Shown here one piece after another: positions 46,936 through 59,690 of a stretch of 64,000 bases of DNA. The notes beneath the pieces were generated by a model. It did no database searches and was not told where the DNA came from. It saw only the letters and a program-made list of their open reading frames with translations. The position numbers were made by a program, and so were the translations under genes. Origin of the DNA: Macrolepiota albuminosa (Eukaryota; Basidiomycota; Agaricomycetes; Agaricales; Agaricaceae); assembly GCA_027475525.1 (NCBI GenBank), contig JAMWFC010000009.1, positions 124,001-188,000 of the forward strand, read 5' to 3'. Each line of letters begins with the position of its first letter. Within the stretch, counting starts at the first letter, position 1.

Positions 46936-47602
46936 TACGTTGTGCTTTTTGGCTCACTTTGATTCTCACCACCGTGTCGCATCGTCGCCCATTCTTGCAT
47001 TCACATAACCACGAGCAGCGACGATGATCTTTACCAGCCATGGATCCAGGATGTCGCTGCTGAGAACGACAAGTCATGGCAATGGCACACGGAAATCACG
47101 CCAAGAACTTTTCACTCGGTAGTTATTCGCTTGCACTACAAGTAGTGAAAACTCCGAGTCGGGTTGCAAATACATTCGATATATACGCATTTATAAGGCT
47201 AATTTTCGTAGGCGAGTCCAGTAGCCCAGTGTATCTGGCCAAAGGATGCAATCATTCAAACGTGTTGTTCGCTACTGCTCAAAAATTTTCATCGTGACGG
47301 GAGAGACCCAGAACATGCTTTTTTCAGACATGATTTACGAGATGAACAAGTTCACCTGTCAGTCAAGTATTGAGATCCAAGTCTGCGCTCATCACGCGCT
47401 GGCTCTGGGTAAGAGACTTGCGCAAGCGTTGCTTTCTATGGTTGTTTACAAACTTCTTGAGTTTTTCGGCTCAAGGATATAGTAAATGTAGCTGCTGTCA
47501 TCCACCTTCTCGTAACAATGCAGACGCATAACATCACTGTACATCCCCTACCTATAAAACCCTACACGAAAATTATTGAAAAAGTAAAGTACGTCCCGAA
47601 AG
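46936..47602. other. Upstream region of the aquaporin gene
   Basis: Return to ordinary-looking genomic sequence. Open frames at 47076-47297 and 47246-47482 have no recognised family. A CTATAAAACC element at 47552-47561 lies about 42-51 bp ahead of the aquaporin ATG and is a plausible TATA box. Confidence 0.5.
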
Positions 47603-48935
47603 ATGTCTCAGTCCAAGTCGTGCAGCTCGACCATATCCAAACCTCACGATGAAAGCGATCAAGGACCGATTTTGACCGCCGTCCCAGAGAACTGGTGGTG
47701 GCCGTACAAGTGCGTCGGCACACCTACAGCCTCCGCGCTCATTTCCTGACCATGATACAGGCAAATGCTTCGGGAACCTGCTGCTGAATTCGCTGGAACC
47801 ATGCTTCTAACCATCTTTGGCCTCGGAGTCAACTGTCAAGCCATTCTGTCGAGCAACACCGATGTATCTTCTTCTCTGAAGGGTGTACGTTCTCAGCATC
47901 TTTAGTGTTCAGTTCTTGATAACTGAACTGACTATTCACTAGGACTGGGCGACCGTGACGTTGGGATGTGGCGCAGGTAAGATGTTAGCCACAGGAAATA
48001 TGTGTCCGTCTTAGTATAATGGCATCTCGAGCTATCGCATTGGGCGCATGGGTTAGTGGTGGCATCTCTGGTGGACACATCAACCCTGCAGTACGCTCTA
48101 CTTTCAGTCCAGTGGTCGTATTGTGACTTAAAAATAATAGGTCACATTGGCAATGGCAACGTGGCGCAGATTTCCCTGGAAGAAAGTACCAGGTCAGTCG
48201 TCTGCTGTTGAGCTACAAAATATTCGCGACCTGTCTCATTTGCCTTCATCGAAGTTTACATCCTAGCCCAATTGATGGGAGCTCTTGTCGGCGCTGCAAT
48301 TGTCTATGCTAACTATATCCAGGCAATCGACGTCTTTGAAGGCGGAAGGGGCATCCGAACGCTCAAAACTGCTGGCATATTCATCACTTTTGCGGTCAGC
48401 GCCATCTGGCTTCTACTCAGGTTGATTCATGTTCATTTTATGGATTTAGGCGGACTACATGACTGATGTATCAGCTTTCTTTACTGAGTTCCTTGCGACT
48501 GCAATATTGGTCTTTGTAATACTCGCCGCCACAGATCGTGGCAACGTCCCTGCCCCTGACGGCTTGCTCCCCCTGATATTATTCATTACCTTTATTGGGA
48601 TCACTGCCAGCCTTGATATGAATACTAGTAAGCTCTCCGTACTTGTATATCTTTACGTGGTGTTCAACAGAAGGCTAATAGGCTTTGGATTGAACCCTGC
48701 TCGTGATCTTGGTCCTCGTCTATTAACTTCCATGGTTGGTTATGGAAAGGCTGTCTATACATCCCGTCAGTCAGTATCACTTGATTGCATTCCAGAGCGC
48801 ATAATATGATTGTGGACTAGTCAATATTGGATCTGGTGTCCTATCATTGCTCCTTTCTTGGGCGCCCAGTTCGGTGCTCTGTTCTATGACGTCTTTTTGA
48901 ATAATGAACACGACGGACGGTTCAGCCAATTGTAA
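47603..48935 (+). CDS. Aquaglyceroporin (MIP family)
   Basis: Six-helix channel for water, glycerol or other small solutes. Nine exons join in frame to 294 residues (start 47603, stop 48933-48935). The first pore motif is [12 protein letters not shown], split by an intron directly after NPA; the second is [13 protein letters not shown], whose Asp after NPAR is typical of glycerol-conducting members. Other family stretches are [52 protein letters not shown] and [20 protein letters not shown]. The acceptor of the third intron must be at 48031 (CTCGAG|CTATCG): the nearer TTAG at about 48014 would put a stop in frame. The N-terminus before helix 1 is short (about 35 residues). No frame damage was found. 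Confidence 0.93.
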
Positions 48936-49984
48936 GTAATAACCTTTCACTATGGCTTTTCATCTAACGCAACAAAAATTCTACAAGCAAATCCCATGTC
49001 TCAGCGGTTTAGTCCAAAGATTCAGCACTTATTCTGTTTCATTTTCCCTTGAGATCGATCTATACGGTTTGGCTGCACAGAACGAATTCTTGGATGAATG
49101 TTGAATTGTTGTCTGTATGCCCTCCTTTACTACGACATATAACTTTTTTGTGCAAGTGAATCTGGATCAGGATGCGTAATCCAAAGAGGGCAGAAGTTTG
49201 AACTCAATCATGCCCCCCGTCCCCACTTCCTTTTTCCTTTGATCGAACGAACCTACCAAGCCGAAGATGAAAAAAGGGTGAAATCGAACCGAAATGCCCG
49301 CTAGCGGGACGTAAATACTTCTTGATCGGACCCCTATTACCGTGGATGTAACGTAAGCCTTCAAAGACGACTGGATGCACTTTTACTCGTTATATCTGGC
49401 TCCAAAACCTCCGACCTTCCACATTTAGCTTGTGGACTTTGTATTTTTCGATTGCACGCACCTCTGTTTCCGGTCGAACGGCTTCCTCATGCTGAAGCCA
49501 TATTCTATCATTATTCTGTATTCCATACAAGCAATAGCATAGCACTCCTAGTAGGATACTGACCAGGGTATTTTTACCCAACATCCCAACTTCCTTACCA
49601 TCCTTCAGTGTTTTGGACAGATTTGTCACACTGTATTACACCAATGAACTTTGTATTGATTGAACCAATGTATAATACGTCTGAAGTCAACAAACAAGTC
49701 AAAGAATGACTTATTTCACTATAAGTATATGTAACAAAAAGTCAAAGACTCAAACATGATGCAAATAAGTACTCCTATTCCATTTAAGATTATCCAATGG
49801 CCGCACTTTGCGTGAGTTCACTTTACCGGACAAGTCGGAGCGAGACCTCGAGAGAGCCTACACGGCCTGTCCCAGACTCCGACGCGTGTATAAACTATAT
49901 AAGGATCACTACTTCTGGGAGAGGCGTGGTGGGTAGATACGAAATATAACCTTTGTTGCAGCAAGTTATACGCAGCTGTCACTC
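48936..49984. other. Gap between aquaporin and LINE; possible LTR at its right end
   Basis: No exon recognised. Around 49890-50015 the TATA-bearing sequence (GTGTATAAACTATATAAGG) looks like an LTR promoter. The word TAGTGTCGTTGT at 50003 recurs in inverted orientation at 57578, on the other side of the LINE. Confidence 0.4.
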
Positions 49985-50343
49985 GTAGACACTTAATATT
50001 AGCTAGTGTCGTTGTACTTCAGAATGAAGAGAACAACAACAACAACAACAACAACAACAACCACCACCACCCCACCCCACCCCAGTTTAAAAAATTCTCA
50101 AAAACACACTTATATCCCACATTTCTCCCACATACCAGACCCCACCAATCCCTCCTGATCTCACTAAAACCCTACACATCTTTTCAGCCTTTTGTTTCCC
50201 CGTCATTGTCTGTTAGTTTCACGAAAATTAAATTTTCCATTCTCCACTGTCAATTTTCAATCTTCTTTTTCGTTTTTATCGATCCCTTCTTGCTTCCTTA
50301 ATCAAACCTTATAACCGTTAAACCTAAAAGTCAACTTACTTTG

Positions 50344-53300
50344 ATGTCTTACTCTGATATCTCGTCACCGTCCCCCGAATACGACACTCAATACCCTTCA
50401 TATTCTTCTTATCCCACTGTTCCTACCACTCCTACACCTACCGTGCCCTCTTACGATCCTAAAATTCCTACTTTTACTCCGCGTACACCTAAAACTGGAA
50501 ACAGGCCTACTACCCCTGAGGCAGACATGGTCTCTGATGATGAAGCGGCGTTGTCTCCCACTCAGTTCCCGAAGGGTTGCCTACTCATCGTTCGTGGATG
50601 CATCTCCGATAACGCATCTGAAACCCCCTCTGTGCTCGTAAAAGATCTGCTCTTTAATTTGAGTATGGATGCGCGTTATGACTACTTCCGAAAACTGCAG
50701 ATCCAGGTCACTCCATTTAACGATCGTCCGTCGAACGTTTCGTCAGCGTGTTATGTCGAATTAAAGATCAAAGATGACACATGCTCCGAACCCAGAGTTG
50801 ACCTTCTGGAGATGTTTCGTCAGCGTGTTATGTCGAATTAAAGATCAAAGATGACACATGCTCCGAACCCAGAGTTGACCTTCTGGAGATTATCATGAGC
50901 GCTATACAAGAAGCCAAACCAGAGTGGGAAGTGCGTTGGAGCGCGAGTCGTAAAGGTCGTAGTGATAAGAGACTCTCTTGTCGACTCCTTGACCTCTACC
51001 CTGGTATCAAGGATAGAAATGAGATTCCAACGGCTGACCTTCCGATTATCAAAGATCATATTCAGAAACATGGATACCGAGTCGCTTCTATATTTGCGTC
51101 TTTTGGAGGACCACAGGTTACGTTCCTATTACCGACAGATGCTGACAAATTTATGGCATTAGGAACGTTCGCAGTACCAACCAAGGTTTCGAGGCATCTT
51201 GCACGAATCGAACCTCTTAAAGAAATTCCAATCGAAAGGCCGTTCGAACTCGTGGTATCTGGTATGAGAGATTGGGATCAGATAGAAACCAAAATTGAAA
51301 AATGGGCGAGAAAAACTGCTCCAGGCGCATGGATTGGAAGTCGGATCACTGAGCTCAATTCCGACCTATTCATATTCTCTATGGCTACGTGGGCTGACAC
51401 CCTTAAAATTCTGCGTGCAGACGAGTCTTTTCGAAAAACATTTCCGGAATCTGTTACGACTCCACGTCAGCTATGGGATTTCAATGACAATCCTACTCGT
51501 CGAACTCTTGGGGATCAAGTAACGAAGGGTGCCGACCTGATTCATAGCACGATTAAGTTGATGGCAACCGAGATTCGCGAATTGCGCAATGAAGTTCGTT
51601 CAGTACAAATGAAACAAGACGATATCACATCAGCTCAGACTAAACTCATCGATCAAGTCCTGTCTCTCGATCAAAGACTGTGCATGACCCAGCAGGCCCT
51701 TTTGGTACAAGGTCGAGAGGAGAAGATCCGATCTCGTGTGGTCGAACTTGAATCTCAAATTGGAAGTCTTCGTGTCTCTTTGCTGTTCCCTGCTAGTCAA
51801 CAGCGGACCGAGGAGCTACAGTTGGCATTGGACTCTCTAACGACCGAACTCGCTACGAAAAGAAATGAGCTGACGAGTACATCTGATCAATTCGCAAATG
51901 TCATCGGAACCACTTCGACCCCAGCTCTCCCAGCTCCACAGTCATCCCCAAATCCGCCGACTGAACAGCCTCCCAGACCAGCACCAAAAAGCTCCACCTC
52001 TGCTCCATCTACGAGACTCAGGAAGAAGCGAAAAACAATGGATGGTCTACCAGAGGAAAGAATCGTTCATACTCCTGTTCTGATGTACTCAGATGTGGAT
52101 ATGGTATGTTCCGATTACTCTCTGACTTATTCAAATACTGGTATTGACGTGGATGCCCATCCACTCAGACTTCCACCCAGTGAATCCGAATCTTACTCGA
52201 ATGGGGTTCTGACCTCAAGGGTCACACTCAACTTCAGCCGGATTTCACGGATGGGCAGTCTACTTTTCTTGATATGTTCATATATATTTTGGGCACCCGT
52301 CTCTACTGTTTATAATTTCAACATTGCGCTTTATTACTTCTATCACTTCTTGTCGTATCCTTCGTCATCATGTTCAACCATGGTCGGGGATCTTCTTTGT
52401 TTCCTTCCTTTGTCGGATCTTACCCCGACTTTCAAACATTTTATCAGTCTTAAGGACAACTCCGTACCTTCTCTTCCCAGATCGAGTTCGTCTTGTTCGT
52501 CAATCTTGTTACATTTTTTGAACTATATTGTGACTTTACGACTTGTTTGCATTATCCTTTATGCATTTATTGTGTCTAGTATTGTCCCATTTGCATCAGC
52601 ACAACCATTGACGGTGCATTCGCAAGTCTCCGTACTTGCACTGAATGCTAACGGGCTAGTCAGCCCAGTCAAGTTAGCTCTTATTGGTCCCCTTATAGTT
52701 AAATTGGCACCGCACTTCTTCGCTATCTCTGAGACCAAAACCAGGTCTAATGCTGGTGCTAATCTCCCTATCTCAAATTACGAGATTCTTGAGGAGAATG
52801 GTGTGCCCTGCGCTGCTCATCGTGGAAAATGGGGCGTTGTATTGGGCATACGCAAAGACATCCAAATTATTTCTCGCTTAAATCTTTGTCAGACTACCTT
52901 CCGTGGTCGCGTTGTTGCAGCAGACGTCGTTATACCATGCTCTAACTCAGCCTCATTTATTCATCGGATTTTTGCAGTATATGCTCCATGCGATCCTGGA
53001 CTTGACGATTTGTCAAGAGACTTCTGGACACATCTAACAGATCTCGTATGCCTTACTAAGACATCCTGGTCTTTGTTTGGTGATCTAAATGCTACAGTGT
53101 CCCCTGCAGAAAGAGCCTCTGACAACTTGTTTGCCAGGCAATGCTTACTAAATTTTCTGAATTCGACAGGCGGAACCGATCTATGGCAAAAATCACCTGA
53201 GTGCAACAGATTCATCAATTGGACTAGTCGAGCATGGCATTCGAACGATGGAGGCAACATTATCGATCGAGTTATTACCTCTAGTTCAAATCTAACCGAC

Positions 53301-56300
53301 TTCGAAATCCATACCGATCACACTTGGATTCCCGGCACCGATCATAGGGCTATTTGTGCTAATTTAATCCTCTCCTCCAATATCCGTCGAACCAATCAAA
53401 CCAATCAAGCCCCTCACCTTGAACCCGCTGTCACACTGGATCCCCTACCTCCTCCGAGAATAAGATATCCTTCTAAAGCTGATAAAAATAAATTTAACTT
53501 ATTCTCAAGTCTAGTTGACAAGTTGGTTGACGAGGACAAAGAAAGTTTCGACAAGGAAATAACAGATGACGATGAGTATATACGTCGATATGATAAACTT
53601 ACTAAAATAATTGGACAGGCCGCGTCAAATGTCTTCGGACGTAACAAACCTTTCAATCACTCAAACAAGAAAATTACCTCTCCGGCAATACGCAAAATAG
53701 TGTCTAAGATTCGACATATTGGAGGTGCCATTTCCATAATAAAAGGAATCAGCCAAAATGCATCATACGGTTCAATTAGAGCTTATGAATCGCTGAGTAA
53801 CCAGTTCTATTCACTACCTACCAAATCGGAGTTGTCTCTACTGAAATTTGTTGTTAACATTAGAAAAACTTATTATAGCGATCTTTATGCAGCAAGAAAG
53901 TCGGAAATATGGGAAAGGGCGAAGCGCCAGGATTTAGGAAGGATGTCTAGCGTTCTATCTGGTGGATCATCTAAGAAACTTATGGGTGGCTCCTCGTCAT
54001 TTATCTCTCTTCCCACCGCACTGGTCTCACCCCAGGATCCGGATTTGCTGGTCACAAATCCCGAAGATGTTGCGGAACTCACCAGAAGCTATTTCTCAAA
54101 TCTTTATAAGCGATCATTACCACCTGACAAACCGAAACCCTGGTTACTAACCCCTTCTGTAATTCAAGTTCGCGACAGAGTTAAAGAAGACCCGTTTGTG
54201 TGGCCTATCGCAGCAAATTTGCAAGATTTTCGTGCAATGCTTAGAAAAGGAAATCCACGCCCCTCTCCTGGACCTGACGGCTGGGAAAAGTGGTGCGTTA
54301 AAAACCTATCTGACCGGGCCTTACAATTAGTTTTAGACTTACACAATTATTCTGTCCTTAACGCACGCTTCCCTGGCAATCTTAAGGATGCTCATCTTAC
54401 TTACTTTCACAAAAGAGGAATACGCACTAACCTTTCTAATTGGAGAGGTTTAATCATTTCCAATTTTTTAGCTAACTCCCCGATGACCTGGTTAAATTAC
54501 AAGCTTTCCCCGTATGCTGCCAGACTCGGCATAATACCTGATACACAGGTGGCGACGCAACCAGGCGTGCAAACTCGCGATCTTATGAGTTTTCTCGCGG
54601 GCCTGAAAACGTGGAGTCGGAGAAATAAAAAGACCGTATATTTACTTAAACGTGATCAGATGAAGGGCTTCGATTACTTGTCACCACATGGCTTTTACGA
54701 TGCCTGTGAGGCATACGGGTTACCTTCTTCGATCTGTGATCTCGACAAAGCTGCTCAGTCCTCAGTCAAATGCTTCCCGAGAACGGCCTTTGGGATTACT
54801 TCTCCTATTGTAGTCGACGGGGTTACTAAACAGGGAGGCCCTATCTCCCCATTCAAATCCACGATTACGACTAGTCTGGGGCATAGATACTTGGATGACA
54901 TTTCCTGTCATGATCCCGACTCAGTGGTAATTTCTAGTATGTCCAAATCATCTGCTGATCCACACCTTCCAGATGATCATTGCACTTTAACTATATCGAT
55001 GACGGAAGCGACGGACGATAGCTACCTGGTTGCACTTTCCCACAAGTCCTTACGTCGCTTCACTCTCGAAATGGAGAGGTTTCAGCTCGCTTATGGATGG
55101 CTAACGTCCTGGGAGAAAACAACGGCTCACGTACTGAATGCTTCTGGCCCGATCCCTCCCACGCTTTCATTTCCGTCCATCACGAACGAGCCTGGATCCG
55201 ATCCTTGGAATGTCTCGGAACACGAGGTTCCAGTCTCTACTGATGAGTTCAGCTTTTTACGCACACAGGTTGACGATCCAAAATCTAGATATTTGGAACT
55301 ACTCAATATTATCGACACATTTTTGTTTCCTAGCTTCACTATGCGAACCCCGTTCACTTTGACTCGCAAGATAATATCTCAAAATCTGATTGCTAGATGT
55401 CGAGCGCTATTATCCCTTCAACCTATCACACATTCAGATGCTATCAAACTGGATCAACGCTTGACTCAAAGAATACACGACATCCTAGGTTTTCCTTTTT
55501 GCCCCTCTTCAAAGTTACTGACTTTACCTCTCGATTTGGGTGGATTCGAATTTCCGTCAATCGCAAGAATCAATGCAGGCATTGCAGCGGACGGACTTAT
55601 TCGAGACTTAAACCATCACATACCGTCATATCGAATAATGGCCAAGATCACATTAGCTGATTGGACATGCCATATCAACAATTGTCTCTACCCCTTAGAT
55701 GGACGTGGTCTCGATCGCAATTTCTCTCGCTTCCATGGATCAATTCCAGCCGCATGGCTTACCGCTCACGAACATCTAGCCAACCTTCGACTTGCAATCC
55801 GCCAGACGGATCTCAATTATTTACTCGAAGGAAACTGCTCAATCTCGCATGTATTCGCAGTCACCAAATCAATCCTTCAAGTAGACAATCCGTTAACTGG
55901 GCACGCTGTTAGATCGGTTCGATCCATGGGTGTTGTCAATTTAAGGGATTTTGGTAAGTGGTCCGTTATCAATAATCTAACTACCTCTTTCACAGTACAC
56001 GATATACCGGAGGGTAACTGGTCTGATGCTCAAATTCGGAACTGGTCAATTATAAAGGAAGCTTGCACCCGTTTACATATAGGCATGCTTTACACCGGTC
56101 AACCCGATCTATTATACGACAAGAATTGGAGACGACATATCGCGGAAAATTACGTAACGGCTCTGATCGATAACAGCACACTCGATCCGACTCATAGAAC
56201 CTCTAATGTCAACCAGTGGGGAACTGACGGTTCTATGATTCCTGCTGCTGCTAGCTTGTTAGACCGTAAATCTGTGACCGCCGCGGTCACTGGTAACAAG

Positions 56301-57392
56301 ACCGTTTGTCTAAAACTAAGTGGTCGAAATATTTCAATACTCCATGGCGAGCTGATAGGTTTAATTACAGGACTTATCATATCTCGCGATGGAGTGGAGA
56401 ATGCTCTAATTCACACAGATCATTTAAACTCTGTCAGACTTATTGACGACAGTCGGACCACTACTGATATGGAAAGCAAACTTCGACATATGAATGCTCG
56501 CTCATACTACCGTTGGTTACTAACCATTCTCAAAGATCGTCCTGCAATCATCAAATATACTAAAGGGCACGCCAATGACGATACCCTACCCACAATTCTC
56601 AATTCTGCGGCTGATCGATACGCGGTCAATGCTCAATCCGATATCAACACTCCGTACGCTCCGATTCCTACATTCTTTATGGACGACTACACTCTATATA
56701 ACCCCACCGATGGTTGGATCGAATCTAATGCTAGATATTATATTGAACGCAGGCTGGCCCTCAACACTGCACATGAGCTGGAATACAGTGCAGGTTTACG
56801 ACTTCAGCGCCTTATTTATGATCTTGGATCTCCTCCCGAATTTCCATACCTACATGCAATATCTTGTTACTCGGCGATAACACAACTCTACGCTCGCGCC
56901 GGCCAGCTTCCAACTGCTGCATGTCTTCATTCGAGAGACAAATTGCCTGTACCCTACTGCCGTTTCGGATGTCGAACGGAGTACGAGGACGAACACCATA
57001 TCTTCGTTGACTGTCCCCGATTCTCCGACTTTCGAAGACAGTTCTCTGAAGAAGTTTCTCGTAATACGAACAGCAGATGCAAAGACATTGTTGAGAAGGG
57101 CGTGATATCTCAGGAGGCTGCATCCGCGATCTTACATGTCGCTAAGTCACTCTTCATTGATGACTCCTTGGTATGGCCACTGCACAATACTAAATTTTAT
57201 CTTGGTAGAATTCCGAGAGTGCTTGATATGTTACAACCGAATGCGAGTATTGAACCCACCCTCGAAATCAGACGACAGGCCCAATTTTTCGCCTCACTTT
57301 GGCATTTGTCCGCCATTCGTTTGACCGGTCGTATTTGGGGTCAAGTCCAGAGACTCACTGCGGGCGGTGCCAAATCATATTACCAAAATTAG
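50344..57392 (+). CDS. LINE polyprotein (endonuclease, RT, RNase H)
   Basis: As printed, the frame is split: 50344-50841 and 50895-57392 (2,165 residues). Dropping one copy of the 77-bp duplication leaves exactly 2,324 codons with no stop, so one ORF is likely real. Order: a low-complexity N-terminus; a coiled-coil segment (about 51530-51900); two hydrophobic segments (52250-52350 and 52500-52600); an apurinic-type endonuclease from VSVLALNANGL through AISETKTR, LFGDLNATVS and PGTDHRAICA; reverse transcriptase with PSPGPDGWEKW, LLKRDQMKGFDYLSPHGF, KQGGPISPF and a TEATDDSYL catalytic box; RNase H with WGTDGSMIPAA, ILHGELIGLI, IHTDHLNSV and YTKGHAND; and a C-terminal zinc knuckle in CRFGCRTEYEDEHHIFVDC. 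It copies its RNA at a nicked target. Confidence 0.93.
50737..50890. repeat. Exact 77-bp tandem duplication 10
   Basis: Copies 50737-50813 and 50814-50890. It splits the LINE ORF; 77 is not a multiple of three, and the frame is exactly restored on removal. Confidence 0.97.
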
Positions 57393-57575
57393 ATCTCTCT
57401 ACGATTAGTAGCTTATATTTCTTTTGCAGTGGTGGCAAGCTTTCCCCACGGGGTTTTGATGCTACCCCACTTGCCCTTTTTAATCTACGTACTAGGTCTA
57501 CCGAGACGTGTCCTTACAGACTCGTTCTTAGCTATTCACTTAGCGGAGGTAGATAACAATATAGTAACATAGTAA

Positions 57576-59370
57576 CAACGACACTAGGAGGGAGAAAATA
57601 ATCGTATGATCACGTGCATACTAAGTCACGTGCAGCTGTAGGCGCTCCTCATCTATGTGTAAGCACTCCCACCTGACGAGTGCCTGAAGCATCATGAGAG
57701 AATCTGTTTGGAAAAGGCCCCTATGATTCCCATTTTCTTCTTGAGTTTGTTGATGATGTTGCACGTAAGTGGTTCTGTGAGAAGATTAGTGGCCATGTGT
57801 TAGACACTGATGATTAGAGATCACCGTAAGTGCCAAGTTTGATGACCGAGAGAGTCGATAGATAAAATGTTATTCTCAATATTATTAACTACCTTCACCT
57901 CTAGACATGAATATATATATATACCTACCTACAACAAATACATCCTCAGTCGAATATATGAAGACTGAGGGTGAGTAACCACATACCTTTACTATACTGT
58001 TACCTTACTCATAACCTACCTAGTGCACGTACTTACTCGTGTGTTATCTAGGTAGGATGCTCAGTCAAATACACAAAGACTGAGGTGCACGTACTTACTC
58101 GTGTGTTATCTAGGCCCTAAAATTAACACCATGTTGTCAGAGGGAATATATATAGGTCTGATTTTGCCATCATAAACTGCTTGATCAGCGTAAGGGCAAG
58201 TACCAAAGGTGACGAGCATTTTTGGAGGCCTCTGCATGCTAGAGAGCCCTTCCGCTCTCACCCACAATCTTCTCCTTCTTGACTGTAAGCTGATCTTGGC
58301 ATGGCACCAGAGTTTGGCAGTTGCTGTGTTGAGGTCAGTATGGCAGCATGGTCTCAGACATTCTGGGTGGCACTCTCTTCCATCTCTCTCCTTCCTTATC
58401 AGCTGCCCAGGTGAGTGCACCTCCACTCTCTCACTCACTCAGTCGGGTCTTACCATGAGCTTTGCTCATTGTTACAGCCATCCTGCATACATTATCTTTG
58501 TTTTAATCTCAGCACATTACGTGCTCTTCAGCGGTGAGACCCATTCCATAGCTGCCTAGTGAGTGAACCTCACCTCTCACATCAGATATTTCGACCACAT
58601 AAAAAGTCAAGCTTTTAATTCCATTACCGGTATTGAAATATCTCAAGTAAATACGCGATAGGAAGGTCACGTCGGCCCCCTGCTCACATGTTCCACATCA
58701 GTATTTTATTAGTATCCTTCTAGTCTTTTATTTGTCAATCCTTCCTCCTCACCCTGTATATACTTATTGTAGCTAGCTAGCTTGTAGCTTTTGCCTTTAG
58801 CTGTAAAGTGTGACTGGTTCAGCACTATCACATATCCATTCTCAATAACAAAGCCAAAACCAGTGCTGTGTTGAGTACAACAGCTGACTACTTCCTAATT
58901 TGGACAATTGTATTTTTTCAATTGATTGTTACTTGTAACACCTCAGTGTTTTGCCAACTACTGAGGTGTAAGTCAATCCTTATATCACACTTAATATATT
59001 ACTGATAGTCTGTAGTATCTCTCTGTTACTACAGGTAGATACCCAATATATTACATAGTGTTTTGCCAACTACTGAGGTTATCTCTCTGTTACTACAGTT
59101 ATAAGATCCCCTGAGACTGGTCCAACCTCAACATGCTGATCAAGATGCTTGAGCCTGCCCATGTGCTGTGGCTGATTCAATGTCATTATTGCTGACTTAT
59201 TGTCAAGGTTAAGAATAAGCAGCATGGATTGAGGTGTGTCAATGTCTGCAAAAAAATTGTGGAGCCAACAGAGCTCCTGATCTGTCTCACTTGCAGCCAC
59301 AGATTCTGCCTCAGTAGTTGAAAGAGCCACAATAGAATATAACTTTGACATCCAGCTGACAGCACCTTGT
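57576..59370 (-). pseudogene. Copia debris: LTR start and Pol C-terminal fragments
   Basis: Minus-strand pieces of a copia Pol end appear in three places. They are an RNase H segment at 59351-59079 (VALSTTEAESVAASETDQEL), a segment near 58190-58105 (AVYDGKIRPIYIPSDNM), and the very end near 57800-57665 (MATNLLTEPLTCNIINKLKK) followed by the tract GGTGGGAG and an LTR start TGCTTACACATAG. The pieces are separated by insertions of about 300 bp (57805-58100, with CCTCAGTC/GACTGAGG inverted motifs) and about 900 bp (58190-59080). Nothing here is functional. Confidence 0.75.
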
Positions 59371-59690
59371 TGAAGAATATGACATCTGACTTTGGCTACC
59401 CACTTATGACATCACTATTTTATCATATTCACATATGTTTTACTTTTATTTCATTGTGACATGTTTATTATCTTTTTACAACATAACACATTATATTCAT
59501 GGCTATAAATACTTTGTGGAGACCTGGAGTCATGTCATCTCTTGACATTGACTCCAGGTACGCTGTTTACTTTATGTGATCATAGTACTTGTACTTATAT
59601 CTCTCAACATTGACTCCAGACTCCAGCCTATTATTTTATTGTCTATCGTAGCGGCGCATGTGTGCGCCAGTCCCCAACTCTTACATACAT
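59368..59690 (+). repeat. Possible LTR fragment with TATA box
   Basis: Similarity to the copia RNase H stops at TGTTGAAGAATATGAC (59368). The next ~300 bp contain GGCTATAAATACTTTG (about 59499-59514) and a repeated TTGACTCCAG motif, as in retrotransposon LTR promoters. The right end was not found. Confidence 0.35.

Larger units (their letters stand above)
50016..57575 (+). mobile_element. Non-LTR retrotransposon (LINE), nearly intact
   Basis: The 5' UTR begins near 50016 with an (AAC)n then (CACCC)n microsatellite. One long frame encodes an N-terminal domain, endonuclease, reverse transcriptase, RNase H and a zinc finger. The 3' UTR ends at about 57575 in a short ATAGTAAC tandem tail. The only break in the frame is the 77-bp duplication at 50737-50890. 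No clear target-site duplication could be defined, so both ends are approximate. Confidence 0.85.

Noticed and set aside
47943..48040. One-base deletion making the aquaporin a pseudogene
   Set aside because: An in-frame acceptor at 48031 gives the family-typical length, and the nine exons total 885 bases, a multiple of three.
50040..50085. (AAC)n then (CACCC)n tract considered as telomere-like
   Set aside because: Unit does not match TTAGGG and lies in the LINE 5' UTR; it is a microsatellite.
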